This document shows, in pieces, positions 1 to 5,895 of a stretch of 7,083 nucleotides of DNA. A program made the translations under genes and the position numbers. A model generated the notes under the pieces. That model saw nothing but the letters and a program-made list of their open reading frames with translations, searched no databases and had not been told where the DNA came from. This stretch comes from Acidobacteriota bacterium (GTDB lineage: Bacteria > Acidobacteriota > Terriglobia > UBA7540). The stretch lies in assembly GCA_021784615.1 (NCBI GenBank), contig JAJYHU010000392.1:1-7083 (forward strand), read 5' to 3'. Numbering within the stretch: the first letter of the stretch is position 1; every line of letters starts with the position of its first letter.

Positions 1-72
1 CAGGAAAGCCATGCATTCCTTCTCCAGTCGGGGCTTCTGTGCATTTGCACATTTTTCTGCTAGGATTCCGGT
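1..72. other. Upstream flank with a small hairpin followed by a T run
   Basis: This stretch precedes the first gene. Two forward frames read through it without an early stop, ending at 63 and 76, but neither gives a recognisable protein end, so I cannot say which upstream gene ends here. A 5-bp hairpin (TGTGC at 38-42, loop ATTT, GCACA at 47-51) is followed directly by five T residues (52-56). That resembles a weak intrinsic terminator, but the stem is too short and AT-poor loops of this size arise by chance. A weak Shine-Dalgarno-like AGGA (62-65) sits 7 bases before the GTG start at 73. Confidence 0.3.
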
Positions 73-627
73 GTGAGCAGGGAATCGGGGCGCAAACGGA
101 TCCTTGAGTTGGGATGTGGCCGGGCAAAAACTCCCGGAGCCATCGGAGTGGATTTGAACCGGGAGGCTACCGGAGCCGATCTGATTTGTGATCTGAACGA
201 TCCCTTGCCCTTTGCGGACAGCGTATTTGACGAAACGCGCGCTGTGCATGTTATTGAGCATCTTGATGATATTGTCCGCGCCATGAGCGAGATTCATCGG
301 GTGACCCGGCCGGGAGGCCTTGCTTACGTGGTTACGCCTCATTATTCCGATTACAGTTCCTGGTGTGACCCGACTCATCGCTGGCACTTGAATAGTTTTT
401 CGTTCTTTTACTTCAGTTCATTGCACGGGCAGCATCCCTGGTACACGCGGCTTGTGCTTTCGGAACGCCGCTTGCACGTGGAGCTGGCGCGAATCTGGAA
501 ATGGATGGGGATCGGCTGGGCCGTCAACCATTCCGTGAAGCTTCGGCGCTTGTGGGAGATGTACCTCTGCTTCATCGTTCGCGGCAAGCAAATGGAATTT
601 ACTTTTGAAATTGTCAAGCAGCCGTGA
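73..627 (+). CDS. Class I SAM-dependent methyltransferase (Methyltransf_11 type), 184 aa
   Basis: This is a small cytoplasmic methyltransferase that uses S-adenosylmethionine; the acceptor is unknown, but the setting suggests a sugar or lipid-linked glycan. Visible Rossmann-fold motifs are the glycine-rich SAM loop ILELGCG (residues 10-16), an acidic end of strand 2 in VDLN (26-29), DPLPFADSVFDE (43-54), HVIEHLDD (59-66) and RPGG followed by a TPHYS strand (79-92). A conserved-looking DPTHRWHLNSFSF segment (99-111) is typical of the small methyltransferases found in polysaccharide clusters. The protein is short for the class but complete, with no sign of truncation. The start is GTG at 73: an in-frame TAG lies at 61-63, and AGGA at 62-65 gives 7-base spacing. 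It is the first visible gene of the cluster, 159 bases ahead of the ligase-like gene. Function as a methyltransferase is fairly sure; substrate is inference. Confidence 0.85.
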   Translation: MSRESGRKRILELGCGRAKTPGAIGVDLNREATGADLICDLNDPLPFADSVFDETRAVHVIEHLDDIVRAMSEIHRVTRPGGLAYVVTPHYSDYSSWCDPTHRWHLNSFSFFYFSSLHGQHPWYTRLVLSERRLHVELARIWKWMGIGWAVNHSVKLRRLWEMYLCFIVRGKQMEFTFEIVKQP

Positions 628-693
628 CCAAGGCGCTGCGCATGGACCCGAGTTCGAGGATGCGCGAACCATCCTCGGCGGCGATCATAATTC

Positions 694-697
694 GGAG
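694..697 (+). promoter_or_regulatory. Possible Shine-Dalgarno pointing to an upstream CTG start for the ligase
   Basis: GGAG at 694-697 lies 8 bases before CTG at 706, which is in the same frame as the ligase-like gene; the frame is open from 691 (a TAA sits at 688-690). By contrast, the GTG at 787 has only CT-rich sequence upstream. This makes a non-ATG start at 706 possible, though CTG starts are rare and I hold this weakly. Confidence 0.22.
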
Positions 698-786
698 ATC
701 TTTTTCTGGGCCATCAAGCAAACCTTACGGATGAATCTCAGGCGGGTTCGAGCATTCTTGCGAAGTTTCGCGCCCTTTTATCCCGA

Positions 787-2013
787 GTGTGCTTTTACCT
801 GCCGGCAGAGATATCCGGGCGCTGGGCCTCGATCTTCTTCAGCCTGTCGATCCTGACGCTGCTGTTCTCCCTGGCTGCTTCGCAGGTTTTTCTGGCGGCT
901 GCGGGAATCGCCTACGCGGTCCACCTCTTCCGGAACCACCCACGAATCGCCTTTTTGCCCATCAAGCTTCCGCTGGCGCTTTTTATCGTTTGGACAATCG
1001 TTTCGATGTTCTGGGCGGTCAACCCGGCGGCCGGGGGATACCAAATTCGCAAGATGGTGTTGTTTCTCATTTTGCTGTTTGCGGTGAACCTCATCCTCCA
1101 TTTGAAGCACCTTGAAGCCCTCTATCGGGTGTTGTACGTTGAAGCCGCCATCGCCGGCGTGTATGCCGCCGCGCAATTCGTGATCCAGTACCGCGCGGTC
1201 CGCGCCGCGCACCCCCGCCACATTTATTATTTTATGACCCAGCAGCGCATCACAGGGTTCATGGGCCATTGGATGAATTTTGGGGGCCAGCAAATGCTGG
1301 TCTTTGTGATGCTCCTCGCCTACCTGCTTCTTCGGCCCCGAGTGAGCAAGATCTGGTGGCTTGTTGCCGGCGTCGTGGCATTTTCAATCATTCTGAATTT
1401 CACTCGCGGGGTGTGGGTGGGTTGTTTTGTGGCGGCCCTTTACCTTCTGGCCCGCTGGAAAGCTAAATTGCTGTGGGGTGTGCCCGTCCTCATAGGAGCA
1501 ATCCTGCTGGCGTCGCCGCGCATGCTCCGAGAGCGGCTGGACTCCATCGTCCGTCATGGAAATGACAAATCGATTGCGATGCGCTTTGAGATGTGGAACG
1601 TCGGGTGGAAGATGATCAAGAAGCATCCCTGGGTGGGCGTGGGACCGAACAACATCAACGAGGACTATGTGGAGTATCTCCCGCCCGGGAAATCGCCCGA
1701 CCCGGGATATCACGCGCACTTGCACAATGACTATATCCAGTTCGCCGCCGAACGCGGCCTGCCGTGCCTTGCCGCCTATCTCTGGATGATGGGCGCGTTG
1801 CTTTGGAACTATTTTAAAATTCGTAAAAAGTCCGTCACCGGCCGATGGATTGTTGATGGAGCAATTGCGGCATGGCTGGCTCTGGCTGTCGAAGGTTGCT
1901 TTGAGTTCAATTTTGGGACTTCGCCGGTGCTCATGATGTTTCTCATTGTGGCTGCCACTCCTTTTGTGGTGGCTCAGGCGGAAACATCGGAAGTCCGGCA
2001 ACAGCGCCGCTGA
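787..2013 (+). CDS. O-antigen ligase / polymerase-like membrane protein (Wzy_C, PF04932 type)
   Basis: This is an inner-membrane protein of the WaaL/Wzy superfamily, whose members transfer or polymerise undecaprenyl-linked glycans on the periplasmic face. The 408 residues are mostly hydrophobic helices (about 10 or more). Family-typical marks are R154 in RITGF followed by an N-containing segment (155-166), NFTRGVW (204-210), a large soluble loop from about 244 to 325 with HPWVGVGPNN (280-289) and HAHLHNDYIQ (309-318, the characteristic histidine/asparagine motif), and a late EFNFGTSP helix start (373-380). Ligase and polymerase cannot be told apart by sequence alone. The GTG at 787 has no Shine-Dalgarno sequence, and the frame continues upstream to 691 with plausible amphipathic sequence (GSSILAKFRALLSRVCFYL), so the real start may lie upstream. 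It is followed 26 bases later by the flippase gene, consistent with one operon. Family call is solid; the N-terminus is not. Confidence 0.83.
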   Translation: MCFYLPAEISGRWASIFFSLSILTLLFSLAASQVFLAAAGIAYAVHLFRNHPRIAFLPIKLPLALFIVWTIVSMFWAVNPAAGGYQIRKMVLFLILLFAVNLILHLKHLEALYRVLYVEAAIAGVYAAAQFVIQYRAVRAAHPRHIYYFMTQQRITGFMGHWMNFGGQQMLVFVMLLAYLLLRPRVSKIWWLVAGVVAFSIILNFTRGVWVGCFVAALYLLARWKAKLLWGVPVLIGAILLASPRMLRERLDSIVRHGNDKSIAMRFEMWNVGWKMIKKHPWVGVGPNNINEDYVEYLPPGKSPDPGYHAHLHNDYIQFAAERGLPCLAAYLWMMGALLWNYFKIRKKSVTGRWIVDGAIAAWLALAVEGCFEFNFGTSPVLMMFLIVAATPFVVAQAETSEVRQQRR

Positions 2014-2039
2014 CTTCCCGATCTCTGCTGTCCTCTACT

Positions 2040-3593
2040 ATGCCTTCCAAACGTCAAATGCTCCGCAGCTCAACGGTGGTGGCGGCGTTTTCTTTTGTGG
2101 GCAGCCTCGCCGGGATATTGGTTGAAATCTGCATCGCCGCCAAGCTGGGCCTTTCAAGAGCCTCGGACACTTTTTATGTTGCCTACACGGTTCCTTACAT
2201 CATTACCAATCTGATTTCCGCCACCGGGCAATTTTCGTTAGTGCCGTTTTACTCTTCGCTTGAAGCTTCCCATCCTCCTGAGGACATCTGGCGCGGCCTC
2301 AGCTACGCCGCCAACATGGTCTTTTTAAGCCTCAGTGCGCTCGCGGCGCTGGGTGTGCTGGCGGCGCCCTGGATCATCCGGGGAATTGCGCCGGGCTTTA
2401 CTCCCGCGCAGACAAAGCTCGCCACCCAGCTTGCCCGCTGGCTTTTCCTGGTGATTGTTCCGGCAGGCGTGGCCGAGACCATTCGCTCGTTCCTGCTTAG
2501 CCAGCATCGTTTTGCCATTCCTTCCTCAGCCAGCCTTTTCAGGAACGTCACGGTGGTGGCCAGCATTCTGTTGGGATTCAAACGGTATGGTTTCTACAGC
2601 ATCGTCTTCGGATACCTGGCAGGCTATGTTCTGCAATTTGCCGTGATGGCGGGGCAGCTTTTGATCTCTTTCCCGGTTCGCTATTGGGCAAGCCTCAAAG
2701 GCTCCGGCGAAGCGTTCCGCAACCTGCACGGGGCGGGCCTTGCTCAGGTGACGACCGCACTCAGCTGGCAGGGTTTGGTGATCGTCGAAAGAATCATTGC
2801 TTCCTTTCTGCCTCCCGGGACCCTGACGGCGCTCGCTTACAGCATCCGGATCATGTCGGCGCTGGCGGAAGTGCTGGCGGGCAGCGTGGGCACGGCCGTG
2901 CTGCCCACGCTATCCAAAGCCTTTGCGCGCCGCCAGATGGAAACCGTGCGCAAGGTGTTTCGCGATACGCTTGAGTTCGGCCTGGTCCTGACCAGTCCGG
3001 CCTTCGTATTTTGCCTGATGGTTCCTCATGACATCATTCGCCTGGTTTTCGAGCGGGGCCGGTTCACTGCCGCAGCGACCGCTCTGATGTCTCAGATTTT
3101 CTTTTATTACATTCTCAGCATCTTCCTCTATGCGGCCCTCCGGGTGCTGAACTTTTATTTCTTCGCGCGCAACGAAGCCCGGCTGTTTGTGCGGCTCAGC
3201 CTGTTTCAGTTCAGCCTGAACATTGCGTTTGATTTCTTTTACGTCTTCGCACTGCACCTGGGCGCCATTGGCATCCCGCTGGGCTTTTTAACGGGCACTG
3301 CGGCCACGTGCGGGCTTGCGGTTTGCCGAAATTACGGCGATCTCCGGGATTCGCTCGACCGGTCCCTCGGCTTCCTGGCCCTGAAGGTGGCGACGGGGAT
3401 CGCATTGGCCTCGGTCGCGCTCGAAGGCATGAAGCTTTGGCTTCACGCGCCTCACTCGGGTCTTGGAAATTTCGTTTTCCTGGCCGAGGTAGGATTGATC
3501 GAAACCGCTGTTTTCTTTGCGGTGCTCTTTGTAACCCGGGCCGTGCGGATTTCGCAGATCACGGCATTATGGAGCCGCCTGGAAGAATCCTAG
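2040..3593 (+). CDS. MurJ/MVF-family lipid-linked oligosaccharide flippase, likely serving the polysaccharide pathway
   Basis: This 517-residue multi-spanning membrane protein of the MOP superfamily (MVF/MurJ branch) has about 13-14 predicted helices. Family marks are AAKLGLSRASDTFYVAYTVP (33-52, with D43 matching MurJ D39), the strand-like SIRIMSALAEVLAGSVGTAVLPTLSKAF region (268-295, R270 conserved), and IIRLVFERGRF (332-342) in the second half. MurJ flips lipid II; this copy probably flips a lipid-linked glycan. Aligned by eye to E. coli MurJ, the cavity arginines R18, R24 and R52 correspond to S22, V28 and T56 here, and E273 corresponds to S273, so it is unlikely to be the housekeeping MurJ. 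Sitting between the ligase-like gene and a methyltransferase, it fills the place usually taken by Wzx. ATG 2040 has no clear Shine-Dalgarno sequence; ATG 2058 is an alternative. The frame stays open upstream into the preceding gene, which suggests translational coupling. Confidence 0.82.
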   Translation: MPSKRQMLRSSTVVAAFSFVGSLAGILVEICIAAKLGLSRASDTFYVAYTVPYIITNLISATGQFSLVPFYSSLEASHPPEDIWRGLSYAANMVFLSLSALAALGVLAAPWIIRGIAPGFTPAQTKLATQLARWLFLVIVPAGVAETIRSFLLSQHRFAIPSSASLFRNVTVVASILLGFKRYGFYSIVFGYLAGYVLQFAVMAGQLLISFPVRYWASLKGSGEAFRNLHGAGLAQVTTALSWQGLVIVERIIASFLPPGTLTALAYSIRIMSALAEVLAGSVGTAVLPTLSKAFARRQMETVRKVFRDTLEFGLVLTSPAFVFCLMVPHDIIRLVFERGRFTAAATALMSQIFFYYILSIFLYAALRVLNFYFFARNEARLFVRLSLFQFSLNIAFDFFYVFALHLGAIGIPLGFLTGTAATCGLAVCRNYGDLRDSLDRSLGFLALKVATGIALASVALEGMKLWLHAPHSGLGNFVFLAEVGLIETAVFFAVLFVTRAVRISQITALWSRLEES

Positions 3594-3615
3594 GGCGGCG
3601 GCGTTTGCGGTTCAC

Positions 3616-3623
3616 GAGGAGAG
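3616..3623 (+). promoter_or_regulatory. Ribosome binding site of the second methyltransferase
   Basis: The purine-rich GAGGAGAG at 3616-3623 ends 10 bases before ATG 3634 and 16 before the in-frame ATG 3640. Spacing favours the 3634 start. Confidence 0.6.
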
Positions 3624-3633
3624 ATCAAGCGGG

Positions 3634-4302
3634 ATGGGAATGAGCGATCGTTTATACAAAGAACTGCTGAGAAAGCTCAGCCGCCGGTCGCGGCGCAGGA
3701 AGTTTGAGCTTTTCCAGTCGGTTTTCCAGCCGGGGCCCGAGGATTGCATCCTCGACGTGGGTGCGAGCGGCCAGCCCTTCACCGGTTACACCTTTGAGGA
3801 TTATTACCCCTACCTGGAACGCATCGTGGCGGGCGGCATCGATCCGCGCGAAGTGCGGGACGCGCGGCGGCTTTATCCAAAAGTGAAATATGCCATGTTC
3901 GACGGCTGCGCGCTTCCTTTCGCGGACAAATCCTTTGACATCGTCTTTTCCAATGCCGTGATCGAGCACATCACGGGCGAAGGCCGGCAGGAGCAGTTCG
4001 CGCGGGAGATCAGGCGCGTGGGCAAAAGCTGGTTTGTGACCACGCCGAATTACTGGTTTCCCCTTGAGAGCCATTATCATCTGCCCTTCATCCAGTTTTT
4101 GCCGCGCAAGGCGCAATGCGCCTACAACCGCCTGTTCGGTACCGCCATCCCCAAAGGCACGCTTGAGGATCTGGCCCTGCTCTCCGCCCGGCAATTGCAG
4201 CGATTGTTCCCTGCAAGCCGCGTGGTCAAAATGCGTGTGACGTTCTGGCCCGAGACGCTGGTGGCCTATTCGGTGGCCCCCAAAGTCCGCTCAGTTTTGT
4301 AG
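3634..4302 (+). CDS. Class I SAM-dependent methyltransferase, 222 aa
   Basis: This is a second SAM methyltransferase, clearly different from the first gene. A basic N-terminal helix (KELLRKLSRRSRRRKFELF, 9-27) precedes the SAM loop ILDVGASG (39-46), an acidic strand-2 end GGIDP (67-71), DGCALPFADKSFDIVFSNAVIEH (split here as DGCALPFADKSFD at 90-102 and SNAVIEH at 106-112), and a TTPNYWFP strand with HYHLPF (136-152) that may line the acceptor site. The classical RPGG turn is replaced by RRVGKSWFV. The substrate is unknown; methylation of a glycan or its lipid carrier fits the setting. The gene begins 40 bases after the flippase with a good ribosome binding site. Its last codons and stop (TCA GTT TTG TAG) lie inside a 13-bp direct repeat (4293-4305), so the present C-terminus SVL may have been affected by the repeat rearrangement next to it. 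Confidence 0.82.
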   Translation: MGMSDRLYKELLRKLSRRSRRRKFELFQSVFQPGPEDCILDVGASGQPFTGYTFEDYYPYLERIVAGGIDPREVRDARRLYPKVKYAMFDGCALPFADKSFDIVFSNAVIEHITGEGRQEQFAREIRRVGKSWFVTTPNYWFPLESHYHLPFIQFLPRKAQCAYNRLFGTAIPKGTLEDLALLSARQLQRLFPASRVVKMRVTFWPETLVAYSVAPKVRSVL

Positions 4303-4305
4303 CGC
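4293..4305 (+). repeat. Direct repeat A, left copy
   Basis: The 13-bp AGTTTTGTAGCGC recurs perfectly at 4594-4606, 301 bases downstream. This copy contains the stop codon of the methyltransferase gene (TAG at 4300-4302). Together the two copies bracket the palindromic element, its right flank and a candidate promoter. Confidence 0.75.
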
Positions 4306-4523
4306 CGGGCTTTAGAGTCTGTGTGATAACTGTTCCCAGCCTTGTCATTCCGATCCCGTTCGCCCTCCGCTTGCGAACGGCCCCGAACGAAGTGAAGGCG
4401 GCTCAGGATAAACTCCGCGAGGAATCTCGCACTGGAATCCCAACACTTACGAGATTCCTCGTCGCCTGCGGCTCCTCGGAATGACACACAACTTGGGTTA
4501 TCACACAGACTCTTCAGCCCGGC
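4304..4523. mobile_element. MITE-like nested palindromic repeat element, non-coding
   Basis: The core is 4314-4513, exactly 200 bp. It is bounded by perfect 17-bp terminal inverted repeats: AGAGTCTGTGTGATAAC at 4314-4330 and its reverse complement at 4497-4513. Outside them GCCGGGCT (4304-4311) pairs with AGCCCGGC (4516-4523), so the outer arms match at 25 of 27 positions. Inside, GTCATTCCGA (4344-4353) pairs with TCGGAATGAC (4476-4485), and CGAGGAATCTCG (4418-4429) pairs with CGAGATTCCTCG (4450-4461) around a 20-base loop. The left arm carries about 50 extra bases compared with the right and contains its own 8-bp hairpin (CCGTTCGC 4356-4363, GCGAACGG 4373-4380). There is no transposase gene, so any mobility would need one in trans. 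The GTCATTCCGA...TCGGAATGAC plan resembles dispersed palindromic repeats common in soil bacterial genomes (from general knowledge). No T-run follows, so it is not a standard intrinsic terminator, though an RNA this self-complementary could still affect read-through. Confidence 0.72.
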
Positions 4524-4533
4524 CCGGCCCCTT
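4517..4533 (+). repeat. Direct repeat B, left copy
   Basis: The 17-bp GCCCGGCCCGGCCCCTT recurs perfectly at 4611-4627, 94 bases downstream. Its first seven bases also form part of the outer inverted repeat of the element, and its last two bases are the first two of a candidate -35 box. Confidence 0.75.
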
Positions 4534-4560
4534 GATTCGCGAATATTTTGACGGCATAAT
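4532..4560 (+). promoter_or_regulatory. Candidate sigma-70 promoter for the glycosyltransferase gene
   Basis: TTGATT at 4532-4537 (four of six consensus -35 bases) and CATAAT at 4555-4560 (five of six -10 bases) are separated by 17 bases. The predicted start near 4567 would leave a leader of roughly 64 bases before ATG 4631. A perfect 10-bp palindrome ATTCGCGAAT (4535-4544) overlaps the -35 region and could be an operator, though this is speculative. It lies between the two copies of repeat A, so it may have come with the inserted segment. Confidence 0.38.
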
Positions 4561-4593
4561 CGACCGGCTGCGGCAGCATTCGGCGAGGAACCG

Positions 4594-4606
4594 AGTTTTG
4601 TAGCGC
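4594..4606 (+). repeat. Direct repeat A, right copy
   Basis: Perfect 13-bp match to 4293-4305. Only four bases (TTTG) separate this copy from the right copy of repeat B, whereas at the left copy the pair is separated by the palindromic element. Confidence 0.75.
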
Positions 4607-4610
4607 TTTG

Positions 4611-4627
4611 GCCCGGCCCGGCCCCTT
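4611..4627 (+). repeat. Direct repeat B, right copy
   Basis: Perfect 17-bp match to 4517-4533. It ends three bases before the start codon of the glycosyltransferase and occupies the place where a Shine-Dalgarno sequence would be expected, so that gene has no visible one. Confidence 0.75.
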
Positions 4628-4630
4628 ATT

Positions 4631-5824
4631 ATGGATCAGAAGAACGTTGCGGTTTGCATCATTGTTGAAAACCTTCCGTTACCTTTTGGCCGGCGCACCT
4701 GGCAGGAAGCCTACACGCTGACCGAGGCCGGCTATCGCGTATCGGTGATCTGCCCCAAGGGCCGGGGATTTGAAAAGAGCCGTGAAACGATCGATGGAAT
4801 TGAAATCTACCGGCACCGCCTGTGGGAGGCTTCCGGACCTTTCGGCTACCTGTTCGAATATGCCTGGGCGCTTGTTTCGGAATTCTGCCTGGCGCTCAAG
4901 GTCTACCGCCGGACGCGCTTCCGGGTGCTGCACGCTACAAACCCTCCGGACACTCTCTTTCTGATCGCCCTGTTCTTCAAGCTCTTCGGCGTGCGATTCA
5001 TCTTTGACCATCACGATCTGAATCCTGAACTCTTTGAGGCGAAGTTCGGAAAGCGCGGCCTGCTTTATCGCCTTGTCTGCCTGGCGGAACGCCTGACGTA
5101 CCGCACGGCAACCGTTTCGATTGCCACGAATCAGTCCTATCGCGAAATTGCCGTCCGCCGCGGCGGCATATCTCCGGACCGCGTTTTTATCGTTCGAAGC
5201 TGCCCGGACTTGAAGAACATTCGCCCGCAACCGCCGGACCCCGCGCTCAAGGAAGGCAAAGCCTATCTGGTGGTCTATGTGGGAGTGATGGGGCCGCAGG
5301 ATGGGCTGGACCTGCTGCTCGAATCGGTTGAATACATACTTAGGAGCGCGAACCGCGGCGACGTTATGTTCGCGATCGTCGGAGCGGGAACGGAATTGCC
5401 GCTCCTGAAAGAAATTGCAGCCCGGAAAGGCCTTGGCTCTCACGTCAGGTTCACCGGCCGCATCCCCGACGCCGAACTCGCCGCTTACCTTTCCACTGCT
5501 GACCTTGGCGTCGCGCCCGACCCGAAGAACCCCATGAATGACGTTTCCACCATGAACAAGATTCTGGAATACATGGCCTATGGGCGGCCGCAAGTTATCT
5601 ATGACCTAACTGAAGGCCGCCGCTCGGCGGAAGACGCCGCGCTCTACGCCCAGCCTAACGATCCTGTGGATTTTGCGAAACAGATTTTAACGCTGATTGA
5701 TTCTGAGGAGCTACGCCGGACCCTTGGCGAGCGCGGCCGCAAACGCATCGAGCAACTTCTAAACTGGGACATCGAGAAGCGCGCGCTGCTCAAGGCGTAT
5801 GCGACCGCGCTGGAAAACCGCTAG
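4631..5824 (+). CDS. GT4-family (GT-B fold) glycosyltransferase, 397 aa
   Basis: This cytoplasmic, probably membrane-associated enzyme transfers a sugar from a nucleotide-sugar donor to a growing lipid-linked glycan; donor and acceptor cannot be read from sequence. The N-terminal acceptor domain starts VAVCIIVENLPLPFGRRTWQ (6-25) and includes ICPKG (40-44), HATNPPD (101-107) and FDHHDLNPE (125-133). The C-terminal donor domain begins near YVGVMGPQDGLD (216-227), then FTGRIPDAEL (274-283), and PDPKNPMNDVSTMNK with ILEYMAYGRP (297-320), where E313 is the likely nucleotide-sugar-contacting glutamate of the GT4 E-x7-E region. This layout matches a recognisable subfamily of capsule and exopolysaccharide transferases at full length. 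ATG 4631 has no Shine-Dalgarno sequence because repeat B fills that space; the N-terminal alignment still fits this start. It is separated from the upstream genes by the repeat region and may have its own promoter there. Confidence 0.88.
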   Translation: MDQKNVAVCIIVENLPLPFGRRTWQEAYTLTEAGYRVSVICPKGRGFEKSRETIDGIEIYRHRLWEASGPFGYLFEYAWALVSEFCLALKVYRRTRFRVLHATNPPDTLFLIALFFKLFGVRFIFDHHDLNPELFEAKFGKRGLLYRLVCLAERLTYRTATVSIATNQSYREIAVRRGGISPDRVFIVRSCPDLKNIRPQPPDPALKEGKAYLVVYVGVMGPQDGLDLLLESVEYILRSANRGDVMFAIVGAGTELPLLKEIAARKGLGSHVRFTGRIPDAELAAYLSTADLGVAPDPKNPMNDVSTMNKILEYMAYGRPQVIYDLTEGRRSAEDAALYAQPNDPVDFAKQILTLIDSEELRRTLGERGRKRIEQLLNWDIEKRALLKAYATALENR

Positions 5825-5833
5825 GGACGGTAT

Positions 5834-5856
5834 GGCCCCGCACAATCGCGGCGGCC
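5834..5856 (+). terminator. Weak hairpin after the glycosyltransferase gene
   Basis: GGCCCCGC (5834-5841) can pair with GCGG and GGCC (5848-5851 and 5853-5856) with one bulged C and a 6-base loop, starting 10 bases after the stop codon. No T-run follows, so it is at best a weak or Rho-assisted terminator. Confidence 0.25.
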
Positions 5857-5864
5857 TCACAATC

Positions 5865-5895
5865 TTGCATTCGGCAGGCGTGAGGTGTATACAAT
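5865..5895 (+). promoter_or_regulatory. Candidate promoter upstream of the glycoside-hydrolase-like gene
   Basis: TTGCAT (5865-5870) is 17 bases from TATACA (5888-5893), or 19 from the better -10 match TACAAT (5890-5895). Either reading gives a leader of about 140 bases before ATG 6040. The rest of the leader (5896-6028) holds a 7-bp inverted repeat, GATCGAC at 5977-5983 and GTCGATC at 6003-6009, and nothing else I recognise. Confidence 0.35.

Larger units (their letters stand above)
4481..4603 (+). pseudogene. Short open frame ending in repeat A; possible gene-end remnant
   Basis: An open frame of 40 codons runs from ATG 4481, inside the right end of the palindromic element, to the TAG in the second copy of repeat A. 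Its second half (PLIREYFDGIIDRLRQHSAR, then NRVL) looks more protein-like than the first and ends with the same VL-stop as the methyltransferase, because both stops lie in the same repeat. It could be the 3' tail of a lost gene carried in with the repeat, or chance. I see no Shine-Dalgarno sequence and do not recognise a family. Confidence 0.18.

Noticed and set aside
778..1293. Minus-strand frame opposite the ligase-like gene
   Set aside because: The + strand protein has membrane segments and continues into conserved ligase motifs; the minus frame is low-complexity, charged and without any domain.
3652..4194. Minus-strand frame opposite the second methyltransferase
   Set aside because: It overlaps fully with a gene that has clear SAM-binding motifs and a good ribosome binding site, and it shows no motif of its own.
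4266..4487. Minus-strand frame reading MSFRGAAGDEESR through the palindromic element
   Set aside because: This peptide is a typical spurious translation of the GTCATTCCGA-type repeat; it spans the element and the end of the methyltransferase gene and has no family features.
4293..4627. CRISPR array or tandem-repeat array in the intergenic repeats
   Set aside because: There are only two copies of each direct repeat, with unequal spacing (301 and 94 bases), and no cas genes; the structure fits palindromic element insertion instead.
4679..5593. Long minus-strand open frame (304 codons) opposite the glycosyltransferase
   Set aside because: The + strand reads a full, motif-bearing GT4 enzyme over the same bases; the minus frame shows no domain and is an expected by-product of GC-rich third positions.
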